Shown piece after piece: positions 43,601 to 54,814 of a DNA stretch of 64,000 nucleotides. A program made the position numbers and the translations under genes. Positions within the stretch are counted from its first letter, which is position 1. Each line of letters starts with the position of its first letter. Under the pieces are notes generated by a model. The model saw nothing but the letters and a program-made list of their open reading frames with translations, did no database searches and was not told where the DNA came from. The DNA comes from Halictus rubicundus (taxonomy: Eukaryota > Arthropoda > Insecta > Hymenoptera > Halictidae), in NCBI RefSeq assembly GCF_050948215.1, contig NW_027488816.1:186001-250000 (forward strand), written 5' to 3'.

Positions 43601-44852
43601 CCTCGGTCCGATCCTATCCTCTAACCAACCCTATCGTCTATCCTATTCTATACTCTATCCTATCCTTTCCTCTATCCTATTCTATACTCTATCCTATCCT
43701 TTCCGCTATCATATCCTATCCTCTATCCTCTCCTATCCTCTATCCTATCCAATCCCCTATCCTATCCTCTATGCGATACTATCCTCTTTCCTATCCAATC
43801 CCCCACCCTATCCTCTATCCTATCCTATCCTCTATAATCTCGTATCTCTCTATCATATTCTATCCTCTATCCTATCCAATCCTCTATCCTATCCAATACT
43901 CTATCCTATCCAATCCCCTATCCTATCCTCTATCCTATCCTATCCTCTATTATATCGTATCCTCTGTCCTATCCTGTCCCCTATCCTATAATATCATCTA
44001 TCCTATCCTATCCTCTATCCTATCCTATCATCTATCCTATCCTCTTCTCTATTCTATCCTCTATCCTATCCTATACTCTATCCTATCCTATCCCCTACCG
44101 TATCCAATCCCCTATCCTATTCTCTAACCTATCCTATCCTCTATCGTATCCTATTCTATATACTATCCAATCCCCTATCCTATCCTCTATCAGATCCTAT
44201 CCTCTATCCTATCCTATCCTATATCCTATCCTATCACCTATAATATCGTATCCTGTGTCCTATCCTATCCTCTATCCTATCGTATCCTCTATCCTATCCT
44301 ATCCTCTATCCTATCCTATCCTCTATCCTATCCTATCCTCTATCATATCCTATCCTCTATCCTATCCAATCCCCTATCCTATCCTCTATGCAATCCTATC
44401 CTCTATCCTATCCTATCCTCTATAATATCGTATCCTCTGTCCTATCCTGTCCTCTATCCTATCCTATCCTATCCTCTATCCTATCCTATCCTCTATCCTA
44501 TCCTCTTCTCTATCCTATCCTCTATCCTATCCTATCCTCTATCCGATCCTATCCCCTACCGTATCCAATCCCCTATCCTATCCTCTAACCTATCCTATCC
44601 TCTATCGTATCCTATTCTATATACTATCCAATCACCTATCCTATCCTCTATCAGATCCTATCCTCTATCCTATCCTATCCTCTATCCTATCCTATCCTCT
44701 ATAATATCGTTATCCTCTATCCTCTTTTATCCTCTATCCTATTCTATCCTCTATCCTATCCTCTATCCTATCCTCTATCCTATCCTCTATCCTATCCTAT
44801 CCTCTATCGTATCCTATTCTATATACTATCCAATCCCCTATCCTATCGTCTA
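40675..44852 (+). repeat. 4.18-kb tandem duplication, unit 2
   Basis: Second unit of the duplication, head-to-tail with unit 1. The shared ending CGTATCCTATTCTATATAC is at about 40,630 and 44,809. After it unit 1 runs into CTCTATCGTCTCC, the start of unit 2, while unit 2 goes on to CGTCTATCAGATCC. The junction is therefore visible. The unit is about 246 monomers long. Open stretches at 41,379-41,819, 41,898-42,158 and 43,543-44,127 repeat those of unit 1 exactly. Confidence 0.93.
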
Positions 44853-45949
44853 TCAGATCCTATCCTCTATCCTATCCTATCCTATATCCGATCCTATCAC
44901 CTATAATATCGTATCCTGTCTCCTATCGTATCCTCTATCCTAACCTATCCTCTATCCTATCCTATCCTCTATCCTATCCTATCCTCTATCCTCTATCCTA
45001 TCCTATCCTCTATCCTATCCTATCCTCTATCCTATCCTATCCTCTATCCTATCCTATCCTCTATCCTATCCTATCCTCTATCCTATCCTATCCTCTATCC
45101 TATCCTATCGTCTATCCTATCCTATCCTCTATCCTATCCTATCCTCTATCCTATCCTATCCTCTATCCTATCCTATCGTCTATCCTATCCTATCCTCTAT
45201 CCTATCAAATCCCCTACCCTATCCTCTGTCCTATCCTATCCTCTATCCTATCCTATCCTCTATCCTATCCTATCCTCTATCCTATCCTATCCTCTATCCT
45301 CTATCCTATACTATCCTCTATCCTATCCTATCCTCTATCCTATCCTATCGTCTATCCTATCCTCTATCTTATCCTATCCTCTATCCTATCCTATCCTCTA
45401 TCCTATCCTATCTTCTATCCTATCCTATCCTCTATCCTATCAAATCCCCTACCCTATCCTCTGTCCTATCCTATCCTCTATCCTATCCTATCCTCTATCC
45501 TATCCTATCCTCTATCCTCTATCCTCTATCCTCTATCCTATCCTATCCTCTATCCTATCCTCTATACTATCCTACCGTCTATCCTATCCTCTATCCTATC
45601 CTAGACTCTATCCTATCCTATCCTCCATCCTATCCTATCCTCAATCCTATCCTTTCCTGTATCCTATCCAATCCTGTATCCTATCCTGTCCTCTATTCTA
45701 TCCTACACTCTATCCTATCCTATCCTCTATCCTATCCTATCCTCTATCCTATCCTATGCTCTATCCTATCCTATCGTCTATCCTATCCTCTATCCTATCC
45801 TATCAAATCCCCTATCCTATCCTCTGTCCTATCCTATCCTCTATCCTTTCCTATCCTCTATCCTATCCTATCCTCTATCCTATCCTATCCTTTATCCTAT
45901 CAAATCCCCTATCCTATCCTCTGTCCTATACTATCCTCTATCCTATCGT

Positions 45950-46370
45950 AACCTCTATCATATTCTATCCTCTATCCTATCCAATCCTCTATCCTATCCA
46001 ATCCCCTATCCTATCCTCTATCCTATCCTATCCTCTATAATATCGTATCCTCTGTCCTATCCTGTCCTCTATCCTATAATATCATCTATCCTATACTATC
46101 CTCTATCCTATCCTATCCTCTATCCTATCCTATCCTCTATCCTATCCTATCCTCTATCGTCTCCTATCCTCTTTCCTATCCAATCCCCTACCCTATCCTC
46201 TATCCTATCCTATCCTCTATAATATCGTATCCTCTATCATATTCTATCCTCTATCCTATCAAATCCTCTATCCTATACTATCCTCTATCCTATCCTATCC
46301 TCAAAAGGATCGTATTCTCTATAATATCGTATCCTCCATCCTATCCTATCCTCTATCCGATCCTATCCTC
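45950..46370 (+). repeat. Domain B-type island 1 inside domain C
   Basis: After CGTAACCTCTATC the C markers stop and B words appear: ATATTCTATCC, CTCTATAATATCG, CTCTGTCCTATCCTGTCC, ATAATATCATC and CGTCTCC at 46,158. C words resume after about 46,500. The same island recurs in the same context near 55,195 and 59,400 (CGTCTCC at 55,401 and 59,605). It therefore moved together with its C flanks as one duplicated block. Confidence 0.8.
46303..46353. other. 51-bp insertion starting AAAAGGATCG
   Basis: Relative to the copies at 55,541 and about 59,745, island 1 has 51 extra bases between TCCTATCCTC and TATCCGATCC. The insert starts with AAAAGGATCG, continues as a B-type TATTCTCTATAATATCG and CTCCATCC, and is exactly 3 x 17 bp. 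Its first bases form ATCCT-CAAA-AGGAT (46,297-46,310), a five-base inverted repeat. It is the only AAAAGG I noticed on the + strand of the window, so a few bases of the opposite strand may have been copied in. Confidence 0.75.
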
Positions 46371-48489
46371 TATCCTATCCTATCCTCTATCCTATCCTAT
46401 CCTCTATCCTATCCTATCCTCTATCCTATCCTATCCTCTATCCTATCCTATCCTCTATCCTATCCTATCCTCTATCCTATCCTATCCTCAATCCTATCCT
46501 ATCCTCTATCTTATCCTATCGTATATCCTATCCTATCCTCTATCCTATCAAATCCCCTACCCTATCCTCTGTCCTATCCTATCCTCTATCCTATCCTATC
46601 CTCTATCCTATCCTATCCTCTATCCTATCCTATCCTCTGTCCTATCCTATCGTCTATCCTATCCTATCCTCTATCCTATCAAATCCCCTACCCTATCCTC
46701 TGTCCTATCCTATCCTCTATCCTATCCTATCCTCTATCCTATCCTATCCTCTATCCTATCCTATCCTCTATCCTATCCTATCCTTTATCCTATCAAATCC
46801 CCTATCCTATCCTCTGTCCTATCCTATCCTCTATCCTATCGTAACCTCTATCCTATCCTATCCTCTATCCTATCCTATCCTCTATCCTATCAAATCCCCT
46901 ATCCTATCCTCTGTCCTATCCTATCCTCTATCCTATCCTATCCTCTATCCTATCCTATCCTCTATCCTATCCTATCCTCTATCCTATCCTATCCTCTATC
47001 CTATCCTATCCTCTATCCTATCCTATCGTCTATCCTATCCTATCCTATATCCTATCAAATCCCCTACCCTATCCTCTGTCCTATCCTATCCTCTATCCTA
47101 TACTATCCTCTGTCCTATCCTATCTTCTATCCTATCCTATCCTCTATCCTATCCTATCTTCTATCCTATCCTATCCTCTATCCTATCAAATCCCCTATCC
47201 TATCCTCTGTCCTATCCTATCCTCTATCCTATCCTATCCTCTATCCTATCCTATCCTCTATCCTATCCTATCGTCTATCCTATCCTATCCTATATCCTAT
47301 CAAATCCCCTACCCTATCCTCTGTGCTATCCTATCCTCTATCCTATCCTATCCTCTATCCTATCATATCCTCTATCCTATCCTATCCTCTATCCTCTATC
47401 CTATACTATCCTCTATCCTATACTATCCTCTATCCTATCCTATCCTCTATCCTATCCTCTATCCTATCCTCTATCCTATCAAATCCCCTACCCTATCCTC
47501 TGTCCTATCCTATCCTCTATCCTATCCTATCCTCTATCCTCTATCCTATCCTATCCTCTATCCTATCCTATCCTCTATCCTATCCTATCCTCTATCCTAT
47601 CCTATCCTCTATCCTATCCTATCGTCTATCCTATCCTATCCTCTATACTATCAAATCCCCTACCCTATCCTCTGTCCTATCCTATCCTCTATCCTATCCT
47701 ATCCTCTATCCTATCCTATCCTCTATCCTATCCTATCCTCTATCCTCTATCCTATACTATCCTCTATCCTATCCTATCCTCTATCCTATCCTATCGTCTA
47801 TCCTATCCTCTATCTTATCCTATCCTCTATCCTATCCTATCCTCTATCCTATCCTATCTTCTATCCTATCCTATCCTCTATCCTATCAAATCCCCTATCC
47901 TATCCTCTATCCTATCCTATCATCTATCCTCTATCCTATCCAATCCTCTATCCTATCCTATCCTCTATCCTATCAAATCCCCTACCCTATCCTCTGTCCT
48001 ATCCTATCCTCTATACTATCCTATCGTCTATTCTATCCTCTATCCTATCCTATACTCTATTATATCCTATCCTCCATCCTATCATATCCTCAATCCTATC
48101 CTTTCCTGTATCCTATCCAATCCTGTATCCTATCCTGTCCTCTATTCTATCCTACGTTCTATCCTATCCTATCCTCTATCCTATCCTATCCTCTATCCTA
48201 TCCTATGCTCTATCCTGTCCTATCGTCTATTCTATCCTATCCTCTATTCTATCCTATCGTCTATCCTATCCTCTATCCTATCCTATCCTCTATCCTATCA
48301 AATCCCCTACCCTATCTTCTATCCTATCCTATCCTCTATCCTATCAAATCCCCTACCCTATCCTCTGTCCTATCCTATCCTCTACCCTATCCTATCCTCT
48401 ATCCTATCAAATCCCCTATCCTATCCTCTGTCCTATCCTATCCTCTATCCTATCCTATCCTCTATCCTATCGTTTCCTCTATCCTATCC

Positions 48490-48545
48490 TATCCTCTATC
48501 CTCTATCCTCTATCCTCTATCCTCTATCCTATCCTATCGTCTATC
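48490..48545 (+). repeat. Pure CCTCTAT heptamer run
   Basis: Here the pentamers are lost and CCTCTAT is repeated about five times in a row. Similar runs occur near 45,509, 49,790, 50,618, 52,730, 53,945, 54,767, 57,850, 58,840 and 62,065. All lie in domain C; in domains A and B I did not see more than two adjacent heptamers. Most sit in matching positions of the duplicated C blocks, so they spread by block copying. Confidence 0.8.
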
Positions 48546-48589
48546 CTATCCTCTATCTTATCCTATCCTCTATCCTATCCTATCCTCTA

Positions 48590-50845
48590 TCCTATCCTAT
48601 CCTCTATCCTATCGTTTCCTCTATCCTATCCTATCCTCTATCCTCTATCCTCTATCCTATCCTATCATCTATCCTCTATCCTATCCAATCCTCTATCCTA
48701 TCCTATCCTCTATCCTATCAAATCCCCTATCCTATCCTCTGTCCTATCCTATCCTCTATCCTATCGTAACCTCTATCCTATCCTATCCCCTACCCTATCC
48801 TCTGTCCTATCCTATCCTCTATCCTATCCTATCCTCTATCCTATCCTATCCTCTATCCTATCCTATCCTGTATCCTCTATCCTATCCTATCCTCTATCCT
48901 ATCCTATCCTCTATACTATCCTATCGTCTATCCTATCCTCTATCCTATCCTATACTCTATCCTATCCTATCCTCTATCCTATCAAATCCCCTATCCTATC
49001 CTCTATCCTATCCTATCATCTATCCTCTATCCTATCCAATCCTCTATCCTATCCTATCCTCTATCCTATCAAATCCCCTATCCTATCCTCTGTCCTATCC
49101 TATCCTCTATCCTATCGTAACCTCTATCCTATCCTATCCTCTATCCTATCCTATCGTCTATCCTATCCTCTATCCTATCCTATCCTCTATCCTATCCTAT
49201 CCTCTATCCTATCCTATCCTCTATCCTATCCTATCTTCTACCCTATCCTATCCTCTATCCTATCAAATCCCCTACCCTATCCTCTGTCCTATCCTATCCT
49301 CTATACTATCCTATCGTCTATTCTATCCTCTATCCTATCCTATACTCTATCCTATCCTATCCTCCATCCTATCATATCCTCAATCCTATCCTTTCCTGTA
49401 TCCTATCCAATCCTGTATCCTATCCTGTCCTCTATTCTATCCTACGTTCTATCCTATCCTATCCTCTATCCTATCCTATCCTCTATCCTATCCTATGCTC
49501 TATCCTATCCTATCGTCTATTCTATCCTATCCTCTATTCTATCCTATCGTCTATCCTATCCTCTATCCTATCCTATCCTCTATCCTATCAAATCCCCTAC
49601 CCTATCTTCTATCCTATCCTATCCTCTATCCTATCAAATCCCCTACCCTATCCTCTGTCCTATCCTATCCTCTACCCTATCCTATCCTCTATCCTATCAA
49701 ATCCCCTATCCTATCCTCTGTCCTATCCTATCCTCTATCCTATCCTATCCTCTATCCTATCGTTTCCTCTATCCTATCCTATCCTCTATCCTCTATCCTC
49801 TATCCTCTATCCTCTATCCTATCCTATCGTCTATCCTATCCTCTATCTTATCCTATCCTCTATCCTATCCTATCCTCTATCCTATCCTATCTTCTATCCT
49901 ATCCTATCCTCTATCCTATCAAATCCCCTATCCTATCCTCTATCCTATCCTATCATCTATCCTCTATCCTATCCAATCCTCTATCCTATCCTATCCTCTA
50001 TCCTATCAAATCCCCTATCCTATCCTCTGTCCTATCCTATCCTCTATCCTATCGTAACCTCTATCCTATCCTATCCCCTACCCTATCCTCTGTCCTATCC
50101 TATCCTCTATCCTATCCTATCCTCTATCCTATCCTATCCTCTATCCTATCCTATCCTGTATCCTCTATCCTATCCTATCCTCTATCCTATCCTATCCTCT
50201 ATACTATCCTATCGTCTATCCTATCCTCTATCCTATCCTATACTCTATCCTATCCTATCCTCCATCCTATCATATCCTCAATCCTATCCTATCCTCTATC
50301 CTATCAAATCCCCTACCCTATCCTCTGTCCTATCCTATCCTCTATCCTATCCTATCCTCTATCCTATCCTATCCTCTATCCTATCCTATCCTCTATCCTC
50401 TTTCCTATACTATCCTCTATCCTATCCTATCCTCTATCCTATCCTATCGTCTATCCTATCCTCTATCTTATCCTATCCTCTATCCTATCCTATCCTCTAT
50501 CCTATCCTATCTTCTATCCTATCCTATCCTCTATCCTATCAAATCCCCTACCCTATCCTCTGTCCTATCCTATCCTCTATCCTATCCTATCCTCTATCCT
50601 ATCCTATCCTCTATCCTCTATCCTCTATCCTCTATCCTATCCTATCCTCTATCCTATCCTCTATACTATCCTACCGTCTATCCTATCCTCTATCCTATCC
50701 TATACTCTATCCTATCCTATCCTCCATCCTATCCTATCCTCAATCCTATCCTTTCCTGTATCCTATCCAATCCTGTATCCTATCCTGTCCTCTATTCTAT
50801 CCTACACTCTATCCTATCCTATCCTCTATCCTATCCTATGCTCTA
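48590..50845 (+). repeat. 2.25-kb domain C block, copy 1 (second copy 51,532-53,787)
   Basis: Four markers give the same offset of 2,942 bp: CGTTTCC at 48,613 and 51,555; CCCCTACCC at 48,787 and 51,729; CCTACGTTC at 49,441 and 52,383; CCTACACTC at 50,801 and 53,743. Before about 48,590 and after about 50,845 the sequences differ. The block contains 7-mer runs and CTTTCCTATAC (50,400 and 53,342). It explains why the translations of the two longest open stretches share several hundred residues. Confidence 0.88.
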
Positions 50846-51531
50846 TCCTATCCTATCGTCTATCCTATCCTCTATCCTATCAAATCCCCTACCCTATCCT
50901 CTGTCCTATCCTATCCTCTATCCTATCCTATCCTCTATCCTATCCTATCCTCTATCCTATCCTATCCTCTATCCTCTATCCTATACTATCCTCTATCCTA
51001 TCCTATCCTCTATCCTATCCTATCGTCTATCCTATCCTCTATCTTATCCTATCCTCTATCCTATCCTATCCTCTATCCTATCCTATCTTCTATCCTATCC
51101 TATCCTCTATCCTATCAAATCCCCTATCCTATCCTCTGTCCTATCCTATCCTCTATCCTATCCTATCCTCTATCCTATCCTATCCTCTATCCTATCCTAT
51201 CGTCTATCCTATCCTATCCTATCCTCTATCCTATCCTCTATACTATCCTACCGTCTATCCTATCCTCTATCCTATCCTATACTCTATCCTATCCTATCCT
51301 CCATCCTATCCTATCCTCAATCCTATCCTTTCCTGTATCCTATCCAATCCTGTATCCTATCCTGTCCTCTATTCTATCCTACACTCTATCCTATCCTATC
51401 CTCTATCCTATCCTATCCTCTATCCTATCAAATCCCCTACCCTATCCTCTGTCCTATCCTATCCTCTACCCTATCCTATCCTCTATCCTATCAAATCCCC
51501 TATCCTATCCTCTGTCCTATCCTATCCTCTA

Positions 51532-53787
51532 TCCTATCCTATCCTCTATCCTATCGTTTCCTCTATCCTATCCTATCCTCTATCCTCTATCCTCTATCCT
51601 ATCCTATCATCTATCCTCTATCCTATCCAATCCTCTATCCTATCCTATCCTCTATCCTATCAAATCCCCTATCCTATCCTCTGTCCTATCCTATCCTCTA
51701 TCCTATCGTAACCTCTATCCTATCCTATCCCCTACCCTATCCTCTGTCCTATCCTATCCTCTATCCTATCCTATCCTCTATCCTATCCTATCCTCTATCC
51801 TATCCTATCCTGTATCCTCTATCCTATCCTATCCTCTATCCTATCCTATCCTCTATACTATCCTATCGTCTATCCTATCCTCTATCCTATCCTATACTCT
51901 ATCCTATCCTATCCTCTATCCTATCAAATCCCCTATCCTATCCTCTATCCTATCCTATCATCTATCCTCTATCCTATCCAATCCTCTATCCTATCCTATC
52001 CTCTATCCTATCAAATCCCCTATCCTATCCTCTGTCCTATCCTATCCTCTATCCTATCGTAACCTCTATCCTATCCTATCCTCTATCCTATCCTATCGTC
52101 TATCCTATCCTCTATCCTATCCTATCCTCTATCCTATCCTATCCTCTATCCTATCCTATCCTCTATCCTATCCTATCTTCTACCCTATCCTATCCTCTAT
52201 CCTATCAAATCCCCTACCCTATCCTCTGTCCTATCCTATCCTCTATACTATCCTATCGTCTATTCTATCCTCTATCCTATCCTATACTCTATCCTATCCT
52301 ATCCTCCATCCTATCATATCCTCAATCCTATCCTTTCCTGTATCCTATCCAATCCTGTATCCTATCCTGTCCTCTATTCTATCCTACGTTCTATCCTATC
52401 CTATCCTCTATCCTATCCTATCCTCTATCCTATCCTATGCTCTATCCTATCCTATCGTCTATTCTATCCTATCCTCTATTCTATCCTATCGTCTATCCTA
52501 TCCTCTATCCTATCCTATCCTCTATCCTATCAAATCCCCTACCCTATCTTCTATCCTATCCTATCCTCTATCCTATCAAATCCCCTACCCTATCCTCTGT
52601 CCTATCCTATCCTCTACCCTATCCTATCCTCTATCCTATCAAATCCCCTATCCTATCCTCTGTCCTATCCTATCCTCTATCCTATCCTATCCTCTATCCT
52701 ATCGTTTCCTCTATCCTATCCTATCCTCTATCCTCTATCCTCTATCCTCTATCCTCTATCCTATCCTATCGTCTATCCTATCCTCTATCTTATCCTATCC
52801 TCTATCCTATCCTATCCTCTATCCTATCCTATCTTCTATCCTATCCTATCCTCTATCCTATCAAATCCCCTATCCTATCCTCTATCCTATCCTATCATCT
52901 ATCCTCTATCCTATCCAATCCTCTATCCTATCCTATCCTCTATCCTATCAAATCCCCTATCCTATCCTCTGTCCTATCCTATCCTCTATCCTATCGTAAC
53001 CTCTATCCTATCCTATCCCCTACCCTATCCTCTGTCCTATCCTATCCTCTATCCTATCCTATCCTCTATCCTATCCTATCCTCTATCCTATCCTATCCTG
53101 TATCCTCTATCCTATCCTATCCTCTATCCTATCCTATCCTCTATACTATCCTATCGTCTATCCTATCCTCTATCCTATCCTATACTCTATCCTATCCTAT
53201 CCTCCATCCTATCATATCCTCAATCCTATCCTATCCTCTATCCTATCAAATCCCCTACCCTATCCTCTGTCCTATCCTATCCTCTATCCTATCCTATCCT
53301 CTATCCTATCCTATCCTCTATCCTATCCTATCCTCTATCCTCTTTCCTATACTATCCTCTATCCTATCCTATCCTCTATCCTATCCTATCGTCTATCCTA
53401 TCCTCTATCTTATCCTATCCTCTATCCTATCCTATCCTCTATCCTATCCTATCTTCTATCCTATCCTATCCTCTATCCTATCAAATCCCCTACCCTATCC
53501 TCTGTCCTATCCTATCCTCTATCCTATCCTATCCTCTATCCTATCCTATCCTCTATCCTCTATCCTCTATCCTCTATCCTATCCTATCCTCTATCCTATC
53601 CTCTATACTATCCTACCGTCTATCCTATCCTCTATCCTATCCTATACTCTATCCTATCCTATCCTCCATCCTATCCTATCCTCAATCCTATCCTTTCCTG
53701 TATCCTATCCAATCCTGTATCCTATCCTGTCCTCTATTCTATCCTACACTCTATCCTATCCTATCCTCTATCCTATCCTATCCTCTA
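51532..53787 (+). repeat. 2.25-kb domain C block, copy 2
   Basis: Second copy of 48,590-50,845 at offset 2,942. Past about 53,787 the sequence matches 51,400-51,580 instead, at offset 2,365 (CGTTTCC 51,555 to 53,920). The right side is thus a nested, staggered copy rather than a continuation of the same unit. Confidence 0.85.
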
Positions 53788-54814
53788 TCCTATCAAATCC
53801 CCTACCCTATCCTCTGTCCTATCCTATCCTCTACCCTATCCTATCCTCTATCCTATCAAATCCCCTATCCTATCCTCTGTCCTATCCTATCCTCTATCCT
53901 ATCCTATCCTCTATCCTATCGTTTCCTCTATCCTATCCTATCCTCTATCCTCTATCCTCTATCCTCTATCCTCTATCCTATCCTATCGTCTATCCTATCC
54001 TCTATCTTATCCTATCCTCTATCCTATCCTATCCTCTATCCTATCCTATCTTCTATCCTATCCTATCCTCTATCCTATCAAATCCCCTATCCTATCCTCT
54101 ATCCTATCCTATCATCTATCCTCTATCCTATCCAATCCTCTATCCTATCCTATCCTCTATCCTATCAAATCCCCTATCCTATCCTCTGTCCTATCCTATC
54201 CTCTATCCTATCGTAACCTCTATCCTATCCTATCCCCTACCCTATCCTCTGTCCTATCCTATCCTCTATCCTATCCTATCCTCTATCCTATCCTATCCTC
54301 TATCCTATCCTATCCTGTATCCTCTATCCTATCCTATCCTCTATCCTATCCTATCCTCTATACTATCCTATCGTCTATCCTATCCTCTATCCTATCCTAT
54401 ACTCTATCCTATCCTATCCTCCATCCTATCATATCCTCAATCCTATCCTATCCTCTATCCTATCAAATCCCCTACCCTATCCTCTGTCCTATCCTATCCT
54501 CTATCCTATCCTATCCTCTATCCTATCCTATCCTCTATCCTATCCTATCCTCTATCCTCTATCCTATACTATCCTCTATCCTATCCTATCCTCTATCCTA
54601 TCCTATCGTCTATCCTATCCTCTATCTTATCCTATCCTCTATCCTATCCTATCCTCTATCCTATCCTATCTTCTATCCTATCCTATCCTCTATCCTATCA
54701 AATCCCCTACCCTATCCTCTGTCCTATCCTATCCTCTATCCTATCCTATCCTCTATCCTATCCTCTATCCTCTATCCTCTATCCTCTATCCTCTATCCTA
54801 TCCTATCCTCTATC

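Larger units (their letters stand above)
25011..45200 (+). repeat. Satellite domain B (diverged subfamily)
   Basis: Built from the same pentamer and heptamer words as domain A but with more substitutions per monomer. Diagnostic variants are CTCTATAATATCGTATCC followed by CTCTGTCCTATCCTGTCC, ATCGTCTCCTATCCTCTTTC followed by CCAATCCCC, CATTCTGCGC (25,531; 27,048; 31,348; 34,141; 35,214) and CGGTCCGATCC (35,771; 36,103; 37,624; 39,422; 41,799; 43,604). GATATC, typical of domain A, was not seen here. The higher density of private variants could mean that this domain is older or less often homogenised; that is inference. ATAA within the ATAATATCG variant supplies most forward stops, which explains why frames here are short. 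Confidence 0.82.
45560..47480 (+). repeat. Domain C block, copy 1 of three
   Basis: Copy markers are CCTACACTC at 45,702, 54,962 and 59,166; CGTCTCC at 46,158, 55,401 and 59,605; and GTGCTATCC at 47,323, 56,498 and 60,884. Offsets between copies 1 and 2 fall from 9,260 to 9,243 to 9,175. Each change is a multiple of 17 (17 and 68), and the 68 includes the 51-bp insert. Boundaries are approximate. Confidence 0.8.

Noticed and set aside
25011..45200. TATAATAT words as promoter elements or TATA boxes
   Set aside because: CTCTATAATATCG is a diagnostic satellite variant present in dozens of copies, with no gene downstream.
47323..51711. 1,462-codon open reading frame, possible giant repeat protein
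   Set aside because: It starts at a GTG variant, reads the 17-residue cycle with no other domain, and overlaps 50,838-55,283, which reads the same cycle in another frame. Openness follows from the monomer, so it is no evidence for a gene.
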